Shown one piece after another: positions 45,552 to 54,200 of a stretch of DNA of 64,000 nt. The stretch is from NCBI GenBank assembly GCA_963675055.2, contig CAXXJE010000005.1, positions 248,001-312,000 of the forward strand, written 5' to 3'. Numbering within the stretch: the stretch's first letter is position 1; every line of letters starts with the position of its first letter. Both the position numbers and the translations under genes were made by a program. The notes below the pieces were generated by a model, which was not told the origin of the DNA, made no database searches, and was given only the letters and a program-made list of their open reading frames with translations. The stretch is from PGYT01 sp963675055 (GTDB lineage: Bacteria; Bacteroidota; Ignavibacteria; Ignavibacteriales; Melioribacteraceae).

Positions 45552-46952
45552 CTACTGCCAGTTGATTAAAAACGGAGGTATAAGCAGCAGCAGTCCGGCA
45601 ACAAAGAGAATAATTTCAAGTGGAAGAATCCATCTCGCCCATTTTTCCCACGGGATTTCCGCCAGAGTCAATACACCCATTGTAACAGCTGATGTAGGTA
45701 TTATAAGGTTACTAAATCCGTCGCCGAATTGAAAAGCCAGAACTGCAACCTGACGGCTAACACCAACAAGTTCTCCAAGCGGTGCCATAATAGGCATGGT
45801 AAGCGCTGCCTGTCCGCTTCCGGAGGGAACGAAAAAGTTAATCACTGTTTGAACCGCGAACATAGCCTGTGCCGAAAATACCGGGTGAAATTCATCAATT
45901 CCGGATGATAATCCGAATAATATCGTATCTATGATTTTACCGTCAGTTGCAATAACAAGTATTCCCCGCGCAAGCGCAATTACGATTGCCGTACCCACCA
46001 GATCTTTCGCACCTTTAATAAATGAGTCTGTAATTTCATTAATACTTAATTTCCCAATAAAACCTACTGCCAGACCGGTTATTAAAAACACTGCACTGAT
46101 TTCCTCAATAAACCACTCAAATTTCAGTACACCGAAAACGAGAACAAGCAAGCCACTTAGAAATGTTGCAAGTACAATTTTATGGTGTCGGTCTATTCCT
46201 TTGAACTCGGATAAATTTGTGATATGCAAGGATTTCCGCTTCTCCAGATCCGCGTTATAAACCGGACTTAACTCAGGATTATTCTTAATTTTAGATGCGT
46301 ACCGGAAAACAAAAAATATTGCCACTGACGACAGGATTATCCAAACGAAAATTCTATACTCGATTCCGGAGAACAGCGGCAGCCCTGCAATGCCCTGAGC
46401 TATTCCCACTGTAAACGGATTCAGATATGCACCTGCAAATCCGACTCCGGCGCCTACAAATGGTATTGCAACTCCAGTGATTGAATCATAACCGAGCATT
46501 AAAGCCATCGGCACGAATACGAGAATAAACGGGATAATTTCCTCACTCATTCCGAAGACTGCTCCTGCTGTGGAAAAAATCATCATGAATATTGGAATTA
46601 ACAATTTCCTGACCAGGGTTGATCGCTCATAAGCTTTTGCAATCGCTTTAATTCCTGAATCGACAGCTTCGGTCTTTTGGAATACGCCAAATGCTCCGCC
46701 AACTATCAGGACAAATCCGACTATTAGTGCTGCTTCAACAAATCCACGAATGGGCGACATAAGTATATCCCCGATACTCTGCGGATTGCTTTCAACAGTG
46801 TGAAATGAATCGTTTTGAACTACTTCCCGATTGTTAACAACTTCTCTTTCGAATTGTCCGGCCGGAATTATCCATGTCAGAACCGCAGTTAGAATTACAA
46901 GGCTGAAAATAATTGCGTATGTATTAGGAGCTTTAAGCGACTTTAATTTCAT
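45552..46952 (-). CDS. YfcC-family membrane carrier
   Basis: This is a multi-span inner-membrane protein of the YfcC/DcuC-like anaerobic carrier superfamily. I place the start at ATG 46950-46952, giving 466 residues. A TTG start at 46982 would add ten residues. The N-terminus APNTYAIIFSLVILTAVLTWIIPAGQFER is characteristic of the YfcC group. About twelve hydrophobic segments follow, with FFVPSGSGQAALTMPIMAPLGEL near the end as a re-entrant-like conserved loop. Substrates of this group (proposed acids, amino acids or peptides) are poorly known, so I leave the substrate open. It stands alone on its transcript. Confidence 0.85.
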   Translation of the reverse strand: MKLKSLKAPNTYAIIFSLVILTAVLTWIIPAGQFEREVVNNREVVQNDSFHTVESNPQSIGDILMSPIRGFVEAALIVGFVLIVGGAFGVFQKTEAVDSGIKAIAKAYERSTLVRKLLIPIFMMIFSTAGAVFGMSEEIIPFILVFVPMALMLGYDSITGVAIPFVGAGVGFAGAYLNPFTVGIAQGIAGLPLFSGIEYRIFVWIILSSVAIFFVFRYASKIKNNPELSPVYNADLEKRKSLHITNLSEFKGIDRHHKIVLATFLSGLLVLVFGVLKFEWFIEEISAVFLITGLAVGFIGKLSINEITDSFIKGAKDLVGTAIVIALARGILVIATDGKIIDTILFGLSSGIDEFHPVFSAQAMFAVQTVINFFVPSGSGQAALTMPIMAPLGELVGVSRQVAVLAFQFGDGFSNLIIPTSAVTMGVLTLAEIPWEKWARWILPLEIILFVAGLLLLIPPFLINWQ

Positions 46953-47068
46953 AGGTTTCCCGTTGGTTTCAAATACCGGCAAACTTATTGAATTATTTTC
47001 AAAGAAAGTAGGTACGAAGCCGATAAAATAGTTTTACGCATTCTTGTAACTGTACTATTGGCATGCGT

Positions 47069-47548
47069 CTAGTCTTGTACTATTTCACGCTTTAGATATT
47101 CAGAATAATTCCTGATTTTCGGTTCATATGCTTCACATGTCAGGGCTGAAGAAATCATAAAATCTGCTGATGAACGGTTACATGATATAGGGATGTTATA
47201 AACCACAGCTATCCGTAAAAGCGCTTTAACATCAACGTCATGCGGATGTGGTTCCATCGGGTCCCAGAAAAATATCAACATATCTATCTTACCTTCTGTT
47301 ATCATCGCGCCAAGCTGCTGATCACCGCCAAGAGGTCCGGATTTCAATTTTATAATGCTGTTCAGAATACAGTAATTATCCTCACTTGTAATTATGTCTG
47401 TAAGTATATCTTCAACCATTTGCCCGGTTGTACCAGTACATACAAGATTATGTTCAAGTAGAATTTTATAATTCCATCTTACCCATTCAACCAGATCACT
47501 TTTTCTATTGTCATGCGCAACAAGAGCAATATTTTTTACTTTATTCAT
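47069..47548 (-). CDS. mgsA: Methylglyoxal synthase
   Basis: MgsA converts dihydroxyacetone phosphate to methylglyoxal and phosphate, a bypass that relieves sugar-phosphate stress. The sequence is nearly diagnostic: IALVAHDNRKSDLVEW, CTGTTGQ for phosphate binding, SGPLGGDQQLGA with the catalytic Asp, and FFWDPMEPHPHDVDVKALLR. I chose the internal ATG at 47548 (159 residues, start MNKVKNIALVAHD). The open frame extends 25 codons further upstream, but that part has no family similarity. No partner genes of the pathway are adjacent. Confidence 0.95.
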   Translation of the reverse strand: MNKVKNIALVAHDNRKSDLVEWVRWNYKILLEHNLVCTGTTGQMVEDILTDIITSEDNYCILNSIIKLKSGPLGGDQQLGAMITEGKIDMLIFFWDPMEPHPHDVDVKALLRIAVVYNIPISCNRSSADFMISSALTCEAYEPKIRNYSEYLKREIVQD

Positions 47549-47810
47549 TTTCTTTACCCGAATTAAATTATAAGGTTCGTACTTTTGATAGTATTCTTCA
47601 ACTAGAATGCCAATAAGTCGCATTTAGCGTAAGCCCTTGAATTAGAGACAATTAGTACTCTATAGAATAAATTCATAATCTGCAAAGGGGTGCAACAAAA
47701 GTGTCCGTTTGTTCAGCATTGCAATTCTAAATATATAATTCACAATTAGTTACGTAAGTAAACGAAAATGTGGCTGTGGAATATTTGTGGCGGAGTTATA
47801 CGATAAAACC

Positions 47811-47830
47811 AAAGGCGCCTAAGCGCCTTC
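47811..47830 (-). terminator. Hairpin terminator after the first chemoreceptor gene
   Basis: AAGGCGC (47812-47818) and GCGCCTT (47823-47829) pair perfectly with a 4-nt loop. On the minus strand a TTTGGTTTTA stretch follows, which is a weak T tract. It lies 18 bp downstream of the stop codon. Confidence 0.7.
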
Positions 47831-47847
47831 GATTATGTTAGGGTGTT

Positions 47848-49695
47848 CTATGTCTTTACAATTTTACCGTTCGAACGAATTGAGAAATCACTGTTTGCTC
47901 CCATTCCCATTCCGTTCTGTGGCTTATCCATATGAAAACGCGATACCAATTCTTGTAAATTAACAGTGAATCTGTTCAGATCCTCCGCTGCTCTGGCTAT
48001 TTGCTGAATACCACCCGCACTTTCATGAGTGACATTACTTATTGCTTCAACATTGTTGCTAATCTGCTCAGATGCAGAAGATTGTTCTTCACTGGCTGCA
48101 GCCACCTGAGTTATTACATCCACTACCTGTTCTGCACCTTTAATAATTTCATTTAATGATTTTCCTGCTTCGTCAGCCAGTTTTTTACCCTTTTCAACTT
48201 CTTCCTGACCTTCAACCATCGACTCTACAGCACTGCTTGTATCTTTCTGTATCTGCTTTATCATCGACGCTATTTCTTTAGTCGCCTTGGTTGTTCGCTC
48301 CGCAAGTTTTCTTACTTCATCTGCCACTACTGCAAATCCGCGTCCCTGTTCACCGGCTCGCGCTGCTTCAATTGCCGCATTAAGCGCTAACAAATTAGTC
48401 TGATCAGCAATGTCATCAATTACCTGTACAATCTCTCCAATCTGGTCACTGCTCTTTCCTAATGCCTGTACCATAGTTGCTGACTTCGAAACTACTTCGG
48501 CTATCCTGTTCATGCCTTCTATCGTCTCTACTACTACCTTGCCGCCTCCTTTAGCTATCTCTCCCGAATTTCGGGCAGCTTCTGCGGCTATTGATGAGTT
48601 CTTCGTTGTCTCAAGTATAGTTTTCGTCATCTGCTCTACTGCACCGGCAACTTCCGTTGTCTGGGCACTTTGTTCCTGGGCTCCGGCTGCCATCTCTTCG
48701 GAACTTGAGGATATCTGCGAACTTGAAGCGGCTGTTGACTGTACGGCCTCAGTTACCTGAAGAATCATCTTCTTGATATTATCCACAGCAGTATTGAATC
48801 CTTTGAACAGTTTACCTATTTCATCGTCTTTATCATTCGTTATATGAACGGTCAGATCACCATCGGCAAACCTGTTCATTTCACCAAGTATTCTTTCTAT
48901 ACTGTCGGAGAGATACTGCTTTTGTTGTTCTGATTCACTTACTGCCTCTTCCACTTTCTGGGTGATGCTTTCTTTTTCCTTTTCGAGTAAATCTTGGCTG
49001 TTCTTAATATTCATCGTCATATGCCTGAAGGATTCGGCTAAAACTCCGACTTCATCCTGACTATTAACATTAAGATTCACATCCAAATTACCGTCAGCTA
49101 CCTGTCTTGCTGCAGTGTTAAGGTTATTGATTTTACCGATTATCATTTTGGTAATCCAGAGAATCATGAGCACGCCGCCGAAAAATATTCCCAGACTTAT
49201 TATTACTGAAGTCATAACATTCGCGGAAATCGTCTCATTCACGGATACTAATGAATAAACCAGAACGAGTTGACCAAGTTTTGAGTTATTATATTCTATT
49301 GGAGAATATACTGTAACATCATCTTCATGTCTCTCAATAGTATATTCAGATGTCCCTGATTTGCTATCTATACTAATATCATTCGGATTATAAGCAACTA
49401 TTTCTGCCCCTGACTCATCAAGTATTTGTATATATGTAATGTTAGGATCTTTCTTTGCCCAATCGAATGTTGCATTTACAAGTTCAAAATTACCTTCTCC
49501 CAGTCCCATGCCGACTGAAAAAGACAACATTTCGCTCTGGGACTGTACCTGCGCCTGAACTTTCTCAAGGCTTATTGATCTTAATTTAGACGGGTAGTAT
49601 AATGAACTGAATAAAACAATAATCCCGAGTATAATAATCACACTACTTATTATCTGATACCTGATCGAAGTCCTGATAAATTTGAATAATTTCAT
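47848..49695 (-). CDS. Methyl-accepting chemotaxis protein
   Basis: This 615-residue chemoreceptor has TM1 near residues 14-34 (IISSVIIILGIIVLFSSLYY), a periplasmic sensor of about 120 residues, and TM2 near 160-182 (SVIISLGIFFGGVLMILWI). A HAMP domain follows (MIIGKINNLNTAARQVADGNL). The signalling hairpin tip is ALNAAIEAARAGEQGRGFAVVADEVRKLAERT, which contacts CheA/CheW. No NWETF-type CheR tether is seen at the end. The sensor domain lacks an obvious Cache signature. It is downstream of a mini binding protein and a porin and may share their transcript. Confidence 0.95.
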   Translation of the reverse strand: MKLFKFIRTSIRYQIISSVIIILGIIVLFSSLYYPSKLRSISLEKVQAQVQSQSEMLSFSVGMGLGEGNFELVNATFDWAKKDPNITYIQILDESGAEIVAYNPNDISIDSKSGTSEYTIERHEDDVTVYSPIEYNNSKLGQLVLVYSLVSVNETISANVMTSVIISLGIFFGGVLMILWITKMIIGKINNLNTAARQVADGNLDVNLNVNSQDEVGVLAESFRHMTMNIKNSQDLLEKEKESITQKVEEAVSESEQQKQYLSDSIERILGEMNRFADGDLTVHITNDKDDEIGKLFKGFNTAVDNIKKMILQVTEAVQSTAASSSQISSSSEEMAAGAQEQSAQTTEVAGAVEQMTKTILETTKNSSIAAEAARNSGEIAKGGGKVVVETIEGMNRIAEVVSKSATMVQALGKSSDQIGEIVQVIDDIADQTNLLALNAAIEAARAGEQGRGFAVVADEVRKLAERTTKATKEIASMIKQIQKDTSSAVESMVEGQEEVEKGKKLADEAGKSLNEIIKGAEQVVDVITQVAAASEEQSSASEQISNNVEAISNVTHESAGGIQQIARAAEDLNRFTVNLQELVSRFHMDKPQNGMGMGANSDFSIRSNGKIVKT

Positions 49696-49717
49696 ATTTC
49701 ACCTGCAATTATTAAGT

Positions 49718-49741
49718 GGGAAACCGGTATACCGGTTTCCC
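49718..49741. repeat. Perfect 24-bp palindrome between binding-protein and chemoreceptor genes
   Basis: The arms GGGAAACCGGTA and TACCGGTTTCCC form a perfect palindrome starting 7 nt after the stop codon of the mini binding protein. On the plus strand it is followed by eight T; on the minus strand, where the genes are read, it is not. It could be a terminator, an RNA processing hairpin or an operator. Confidence 0.6.
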
Positions 49742-49748
49742 ATTTTTT

Positions 49749-50168
49749 TTAATTTATTGTAAAAAGGACTTTTACATTACCGCCTGCTTTTGCGGCAGAC
49801 ACAAATCCCACTGCACCCGGAGTCGATGCAACTTTATTTAATACTTCATCTTCCGAGCTCATTCCTTCGGGCGCCTGCCCTTCACCTGTTAGCTGAAGTT
49901 TCATCCAGAGTTTATTCATTTCGATTTTTGACTTTCCAACTGCACTGAAGAACTTGTCTGTTGTCTGAGAGTCACCTTTAAGCATTACAGGTACAATTGA
50001 TTTACCATCGCTCCAGGTTTTATCTTTTAGTGAATAAATAGATGAAAGCTTTGAAGCATCAATGCTACTTTCTGCCACTGATTTATTTGCAATAACAGCT
50101 ACCTGGGCACTTGCGTTTATATACCCGAAAAACAGCATTGCAATAATTATATATTTGTAAAACTTCAT
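49749..50168 (-). CDS. Mini phosphate-type (PBP-like) periplasmic binding protein
   Basis: This 139-residue protein carries a signal peptide (IIIAMLFFGYINASAQ). The mature part follows the pattern of PstS/PBP-like proteins: VAVIANKSVAESSIDASKLSSIYSLKDKTWSDG, VPVMLKGDSQTTDKFF, and NKVASTPGAVGFVSA, where the GAVG turn is the family landmark. It is less than half the size of PstS and no Pst permease or ATPase is nearby. A role as a ligand-binding partner of the downstream chemoreceptor, or of the upstream porin, is possible but inferred from position only. Confidence 0.82.
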   Translation of the reverse strand: MKFYKYIIIAMLFFGYINASAQVAVIANKSVAESSIDASKLSSIYSLKDKTWSDGKSIVPVMLKGDSQTTDKFFSAVGKSKIEMNKLWMKLQLTGEGQAPEGMSSEDEVLNKVASTPGAVGFVSAAKAGGNVKVLFTIN

Positions 50169-50197
50169 ATTTTAATCTCCATTAAAAATTATAGTAA

Positions 50198-51337
50198 TTA
50201 GAAACTAACGCTTGCGCCAATGATGTAATCGTTTCTTGTACCTTCGGATCCAACCAGTTCGAAAACTTGATGAGCATATTGTGCTTTTAACAATATGGAA
50301 CTAATAACCCTGTAACTTGCACCGAAGTTATATATGTTTACACCTTCACTTATGAAAAAGTTATCCTCACCTTGCAGGTAATTATAACCTACATAAACGG
50401 ATAAGTCGCTGTTGATATTGTAAAGAAGATTAGCATGATAGAAAGTTTTATCGAAATTTTGAGGATTGAAAGGGTTAGCAGCCAAAGAATCTTTCTTGTC
50501 ATCCGACAGATCATAAGAAACCTTTATAAGTTCAGCTTCAAGTTCGAATCCGTGAAGAGAATAGTTCAAATAAGCACCTAATCTTGTTCGCGGCACATAT
50601 CCGATTCCAAGTTCTCCGACACTGAATCCGTTATTATATGTGTCAAGATTCTTCTGATCGTATGTCATCGAAACACCCAATTGTAATCCTTCATACTCGG
50701 CGCCTAGTCTGGCTCCGTATAGTTTGAATGGTGTAGGGTCCTGACCGGGTCCCCAGAAATTACTGTTATGATTTAACATACCTGTTTCCGAATTACCGTA
50801 ATATGCAGCATAGTTTAAATAGGCATCGCCAAGACCGAATTCACCATAAACCTGAAGGTTAGCAGAAGTAGGAACAAACTCGCCGGTTCCGTACTGATTA
50901 AAGAAATAAGTTTCATATGCTATCGGACGGTATAAATAAGGAAGCAGCACTGTTCTGTTTTTAATTTCGTTGAAGTTATTGAATCTGGGAATAAGCACAC
51001 CTGCTTTAACGTTAAATTCCGAAGATGGAGAATACTTTAACCATGCTTCCTGTATTTTGAATCCTCCGATAGTATCCTGGAATGAAAATGAATTCGTGAA
51101 CTCAAGATTTACAAAAGAACTGAATTCACTGTTGAAACTCTTCTGGAAGAAAACGTTCATTTGCTGCATAAGAAATGAACTTACATCCATAGTTTCTTCA
51201 CCGTTGATATTAACGTTGAAGTTCGTATAGTTTGCCTGGTAATATCCGAAAATATTCAGATCGTTGTTTTGTGCAGAAATTCCCGTTGAGATTGAAAGGA
51301 ATACTAAGATTGATATTACAGTACCCTTAAGTTTCAT
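50198..51337 (-). CDS. Outer membrane porin-like beta-barrel protein
   Basis: The 379-residue product has a signal peptide (VISILVFLSISTGISA) and alternating-hydrophobicity strands typical of 16-strand porins, for example INVFFQKSFNSEFSSFVNLEF-like strands and LNSDLSVYVGYNYLQGE-like strands. It ends in a short strand with a terminal aromatic residue (IIGASVSF), the usual outer-membrane targeting signature. It resembles phosphate-selective and putative porins, but selectivity cannot be read. It is 29 bp upstream of the mini binding protein on the same strand and has AGGAGT before the ATG. Confidence 0.85.
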   Translation of the reverse strand: MKLKGTVISILVFLSISTGISAQNNDLNIFGYYQANYTNFNVNINGEETMDVSSFLMQQMNVFFQKSFNSEFSSFVNLEFTNSFSFQDTIGGFKIQEAWLKYSPSSEFNVKAGVLIPRFNNFNEIKNRTVLLPYLYRPIAYETYFFNQYGTGEFVPTSANLQVYGEFGLGDAYLNYAAYYGNSETGMLNHNSNFWGPGQDPTPFKLYGARLGAEYEGLQLGVSMTYDQKNLDTYNNGFSVGELGIGYVPRTRLGAYLNYSLHGFELEAELIKVSYDLSDDKKDSLAANPFNPQNFDKTFYHANLLYNINSDLSVYVGYNYLQGEDNFFISEGVNIYNFGASYRVISSILLKAQYAHQVFELVGSEGTRNDYIIGASVSF

Positions 51338-51714
51338 ATTGTTACTCCTGATGGTTTATTTTTGTTTAATTAGATTAAAGTTATTACTTCAATTTTTCTA
51401 CAGGATTAGAACATCCTTTTATTTTTACACTTAACTATCGGTGCAAATCTGCGTTTTTTCACCAAAATGATATAAACGCGTTATTCCCCCAACAAATGAG
51501 TAAGAAACACACTATTTCAGCAATTTCAATGTTAATAAGCTTAAAGATCAGTTTAAAGAGTTGAGTAATTATCCGGGTTTACCCCGGATAATTGGTAAAT
51601 TTATTGTCGTTGACTAATTAGTTATCAACTCATTCGGAAAGAGAAAGCTCCTTCTTTTCCAGTACAAAATCACTGAGAACAAGCAAGTGTAATGCAAGCA
51701 TAAGAAACAGAAAC
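51338..51714. other. 377-bp intergenic region upstream of the porin operon
   Basis: No gene is seen. It must hold the porin promoter and the 3' end of the second chemoreceptor transcript. A perfect hairpin lies at 51567-51593. Confidence 0.5.
51567..51593 (-). terminator. Hairpin downstream of the second chemoreceptor gene, no T run
   Basis: AATTATCCGGG (51567-51577) and CCCGGATAATT (51583-51593) form a perfect 11-bp stem with a 5-nt loop. It is about 120 bp after the stop codon of the chemoreceptor. No T run follows on the minus strand. Confidence 0.5.
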
Positions 51715-53916
51715 TTAGAAACTATGTATCTTTCCATTTTCTCTAACAAACGTGCTGCTTTCCCGTGTATCATCACTACTAACCCTGAATTGTGAAATTA
51801 GTCTCTGCAGATTCTCGGTTAATTGGTTAAGATCATTTGATGCCTTTGCAATTTGTTCTACACCATTTGCAGTTTCCTGTGTTACAGAGCTAATACCTTC
51901 AATACTCTTGCTGATTTGTTCGGAAGTAGCCGACTGTTCTTCACTGGCTGCCGCTACCTGGTTCACTACATCTACTACTTCATTAGTTCCCCTAATTATC
52001 GACTTCAGGGATTCACCGGACTTACCTGCCAGTTCTTTACCTTTCTCTACCTCAACTGTTCCTATTTCAATGGACTCAACGGCACCTGAGGTATCATTCT
52101 GAATTTTCTTAATCATGTCAGCTATTTCCTTAGTCGCTTTTGTGGTACGTTCAGCCAGCTTTCTCACTTCATCAGCAACAACCGCGAATCCCCTTCCCTG
52201 TTCACCTGCACGGGCTGCTTCAATTGCAGCGTTCAGAGCAAGTAAGTTAGTCTGGTCGGCAATATCATCTATTACCTGTATTATCTCTCCAATTTCATCA
52301 CTGTTTTTACCCAGTTCTCTCACAATATCCGCCGACTGCTTTACAACCTCAGAAATTCTATTCATACCGATAATTGTTTCTTCAACAACAACACCGCCTT
52401 CGGCAGCAATATCTCCGGCTTCCCTGGATTTCTGAGCTGCCGTTGTCGTATTCTTTGTTGTCTCCAGAATTGTTCTCGTCATTTCCTCAACGGCTGATGC
52501 AACCTCGTTAGTTTGTGCACTCTGCTCATGCGTTCCTGTAGCCATTTCTTCGCTGCTGGCACTAATCTGATTACTGGCACTCGCTGTTGCCGCAATTGCC
52601 TCAGTTACCTGACCAATCATAGTTTTTATATTATCAACAGATTTATTGAAACCTTCGAATAACTCCGCAATCATATCATTATCTTTTTCAGAATCCAGCC
52701 AGACAGTTAAATCGCCTTTTGAAAACTTATCCATTTCAACAAGAATCTTTTGAACATTCCTTTCAAGATATTTTTCCTGTTCCTGCGCTTCAGTAATATC
52801 AGTTACAAATTCAATGGCGCCGGTTACATTACCACCTTTATCCCTTCTTGGGGCGCCGGTATAAAGTATCGGTACATCCTTACCCTGCGGATGAGCAATT
52901 GTTTTAGCCCAGGCAACACTTTCATTCTTCATCGCTTGATAGCAAGCACATTCTTCTGTATTACACTGATCTGTTTTAAACTGATCGTAGCACTTTCTAC
53001 CGATAAGGTCTTGTTGGTTTTTACCAACTACATTTGCTCCTGCTTTGTTCATATACGTAATGGTAAAATCTTTATCGATCATCATTATCGGTGTTGCCAG
53101 TTCGTCCATGTCATTTAACTGCATCGATACTTTATCCGACATCTTGTTGAAACTTTCGGCAAGTTTACCGATTTCATCTGCCGAATCATTTTCTATTGAA
53201 AGATTTAGTTCACCATTTGTAATTCTATCGGCAAGTGTCTCAAGTGATTTAATGGGTTTGGAAATTTTGGAAGCTAAAATATATCCTAATACCAACATCA
53301 GGATGACCCCTGCGCCCATAATGAGAAACAGTAAATTTCTTAGTGAAGCGACTTCTTCATCAATATCATCTATGTATAATCCCGAACCGACAATCCAGCC
53401 CCATGGTTTGAATAATTTTATAAATGATATTTTATTTACAGGTTCATTGAAACCGGGTTTAGACCAGGTATATTCAAGAAAGCCGGATCCGTTTTCTTTC
53501 GCAATTTTTGTCATCTCAATAAATATGTATTGACCGTTCGAATCTTTCATTTTATCCAGCAACTGTCCGTCCAAATTGCTTTTAATAGGATGCATTTCCA
53601 TTCTCGGTTCAAGATTATTTACCCAGAAATAGTCTTGTTCATTGAATCTGAGGGTTTTTATTATCCTCAGAGCACCTTCCTGTGCCTCTTCTTCGCTTAA
53701 CTTGCCTTGAGTAAATTTCGTATGAAAATCACTCAAAACTCCGTATGCAATTTCAACCGAACTTTTAATATTTACTTCCTTGTTATGGTACAAGCGGTCT
53801 CTGAAAGAAATTGAAGAAATAATCATCATTATTGATATAACTACCACCGATAGCACTATCAATACCATGATTTTGTTAGAGATTTTCCAATCTTTGAACC
53901 TTGTGGATTTTACCAT
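51715..53916 (-). CDS. Methyl-accepting chemotaxis protein with single Cache and PAS domains
   Basis: I chose ATG 53914-53916, which has AAGGTGA five bases upstream; a GTG at 53925 would add three residues. The 733-residue protein has TM1 (IMVLIVLSVVVISIMMI). A periplasmic sCache_2 domain follows (about 40-185; EQDYFWVNNLEPRMEMHP, PWGWIVGSGLYIDDID), then TM2 and a HAMP. A cytoplasmic PAS domain spans about 262-375 and contains a cysteine cluster (GRKCYDQFKTDQCNTEECACY) that could bind metal or sense redox. The signalling domain has ALNAAIEAARAGEQGRGFAVVADE. Cache domains usually bind small organic acids. The PAS cysteines suggest a second, internal input. Confidence 0.95.
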   Translation of the reverse strand: MVKSTRFKDWKISNKIMVLIVLSVVVISIMMIISSISFRDRLYHNKEVNIKSSVEIAYGVLSDFHTKFTQGKLSEEEAQEGALRIIKTLRFNEQDYFWVNNLEPRMEMHPIKSNLDGQLLDKMKDSNGQYIFIEMTKIAKENGSGFLEYTWSKPGFNEPVNKISFIKLFKPWGWIVGSGLYIDDIDEEVASLRNLLFLIMGAGVILMLVLGYILASKISKPIKSLETLADRITNGELNLSIENDSADEIGKLAESFNKMSDKVSMQLNDMDELATPIMMIDKDFTITYMNKAGANVVGKNQQDLIGRKCYDQFKTDQCNTEECACYQAMKNESVAWAKTIAHPQGKDVPILYTGAPRRDKGGNVTGAIEFVTDITEAQEQEKYLERNVQKILVEMDKFSKGDLTVWLDSEKDNDMIAELFEGFNKSVDNIKTMIGQVTEAIAATASASNQISASSEEMATGTHEQSAQTNEVASAVEEMTRTILETTKNTTTAAQKSREAGDIAAEGGVVVEETIIGMNRISEVVKQSADIVRELGKNSDEIGEIIQVIDDIADQTNLLALNAAIEAARAGEQGRGFAVVADEVRKLAERTTKATKEIADMIKKIQNDTSGAVESIEIGTVEVEKGKELAGKSGESLKSIIRGTNEVVDVVNQVAAASEEQSATSEQISKSIEGISSVTQETANGVEQIAKASNDLNQLTENLQRLISQFRVSSDDTRESSTFVRENGKIHSF

Positions 53917-54162
53917 GAAGATCACCTTAAATGTTAGTTGTTATTATTTCTCAGTAGTCATTTTTTGCAGAATAACGTGAAGCTGATTGAATCTTTGCAT
54001 CAAATGAAATTTCTTTTGAAGGCTGGTTGGGACTTTGTTTGCTCAGCAAATTTGTGTTTTCAGTAATACTATCGTATGTAGCTTCAAAAAATTTAGAATG
54101 ATAATATCAGCGAGTTCTACAAACCATAAGCGAGTAACAGAGGAATTAAAACGTAAGTACTG

Positions 54163-54196
54163 ATTCCCCCGGGAGTAAAGGATTTCCCGGGGGAAT
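54163..54196 (-). terminator. Strong hairpin after the DHOD-like gene, no T run
   Basis: ATTCCCCCGGGA (54163-54174) and TCCCGGGGGAAT (54185-54196) form a perfect 12-bp GC-rich stem with a 10-nt loop. It starts 4 nt after the stop codon. The minus strand continues CAGTACTTAC, without a T tract. Confidence 0.6.
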
Positions 54197-54200
54197 AATA

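Noticed and set aside
49718..49741. 24-bp palindrome as a phage or integron attachment site
   Set aside because: No integrase, direct-repeat pair or mobile cargo is near it, and it sits within an ordinary intergenic gap.
52115..52435. Plus-strand frames antisense to the chemoreceptor signalling domain (also at 48410-48760)
   Set aside because: The same shadow appears opposite the conserved tip in both chemoreceptor genes. It reflects codon use in that conserved segment, not a gene.
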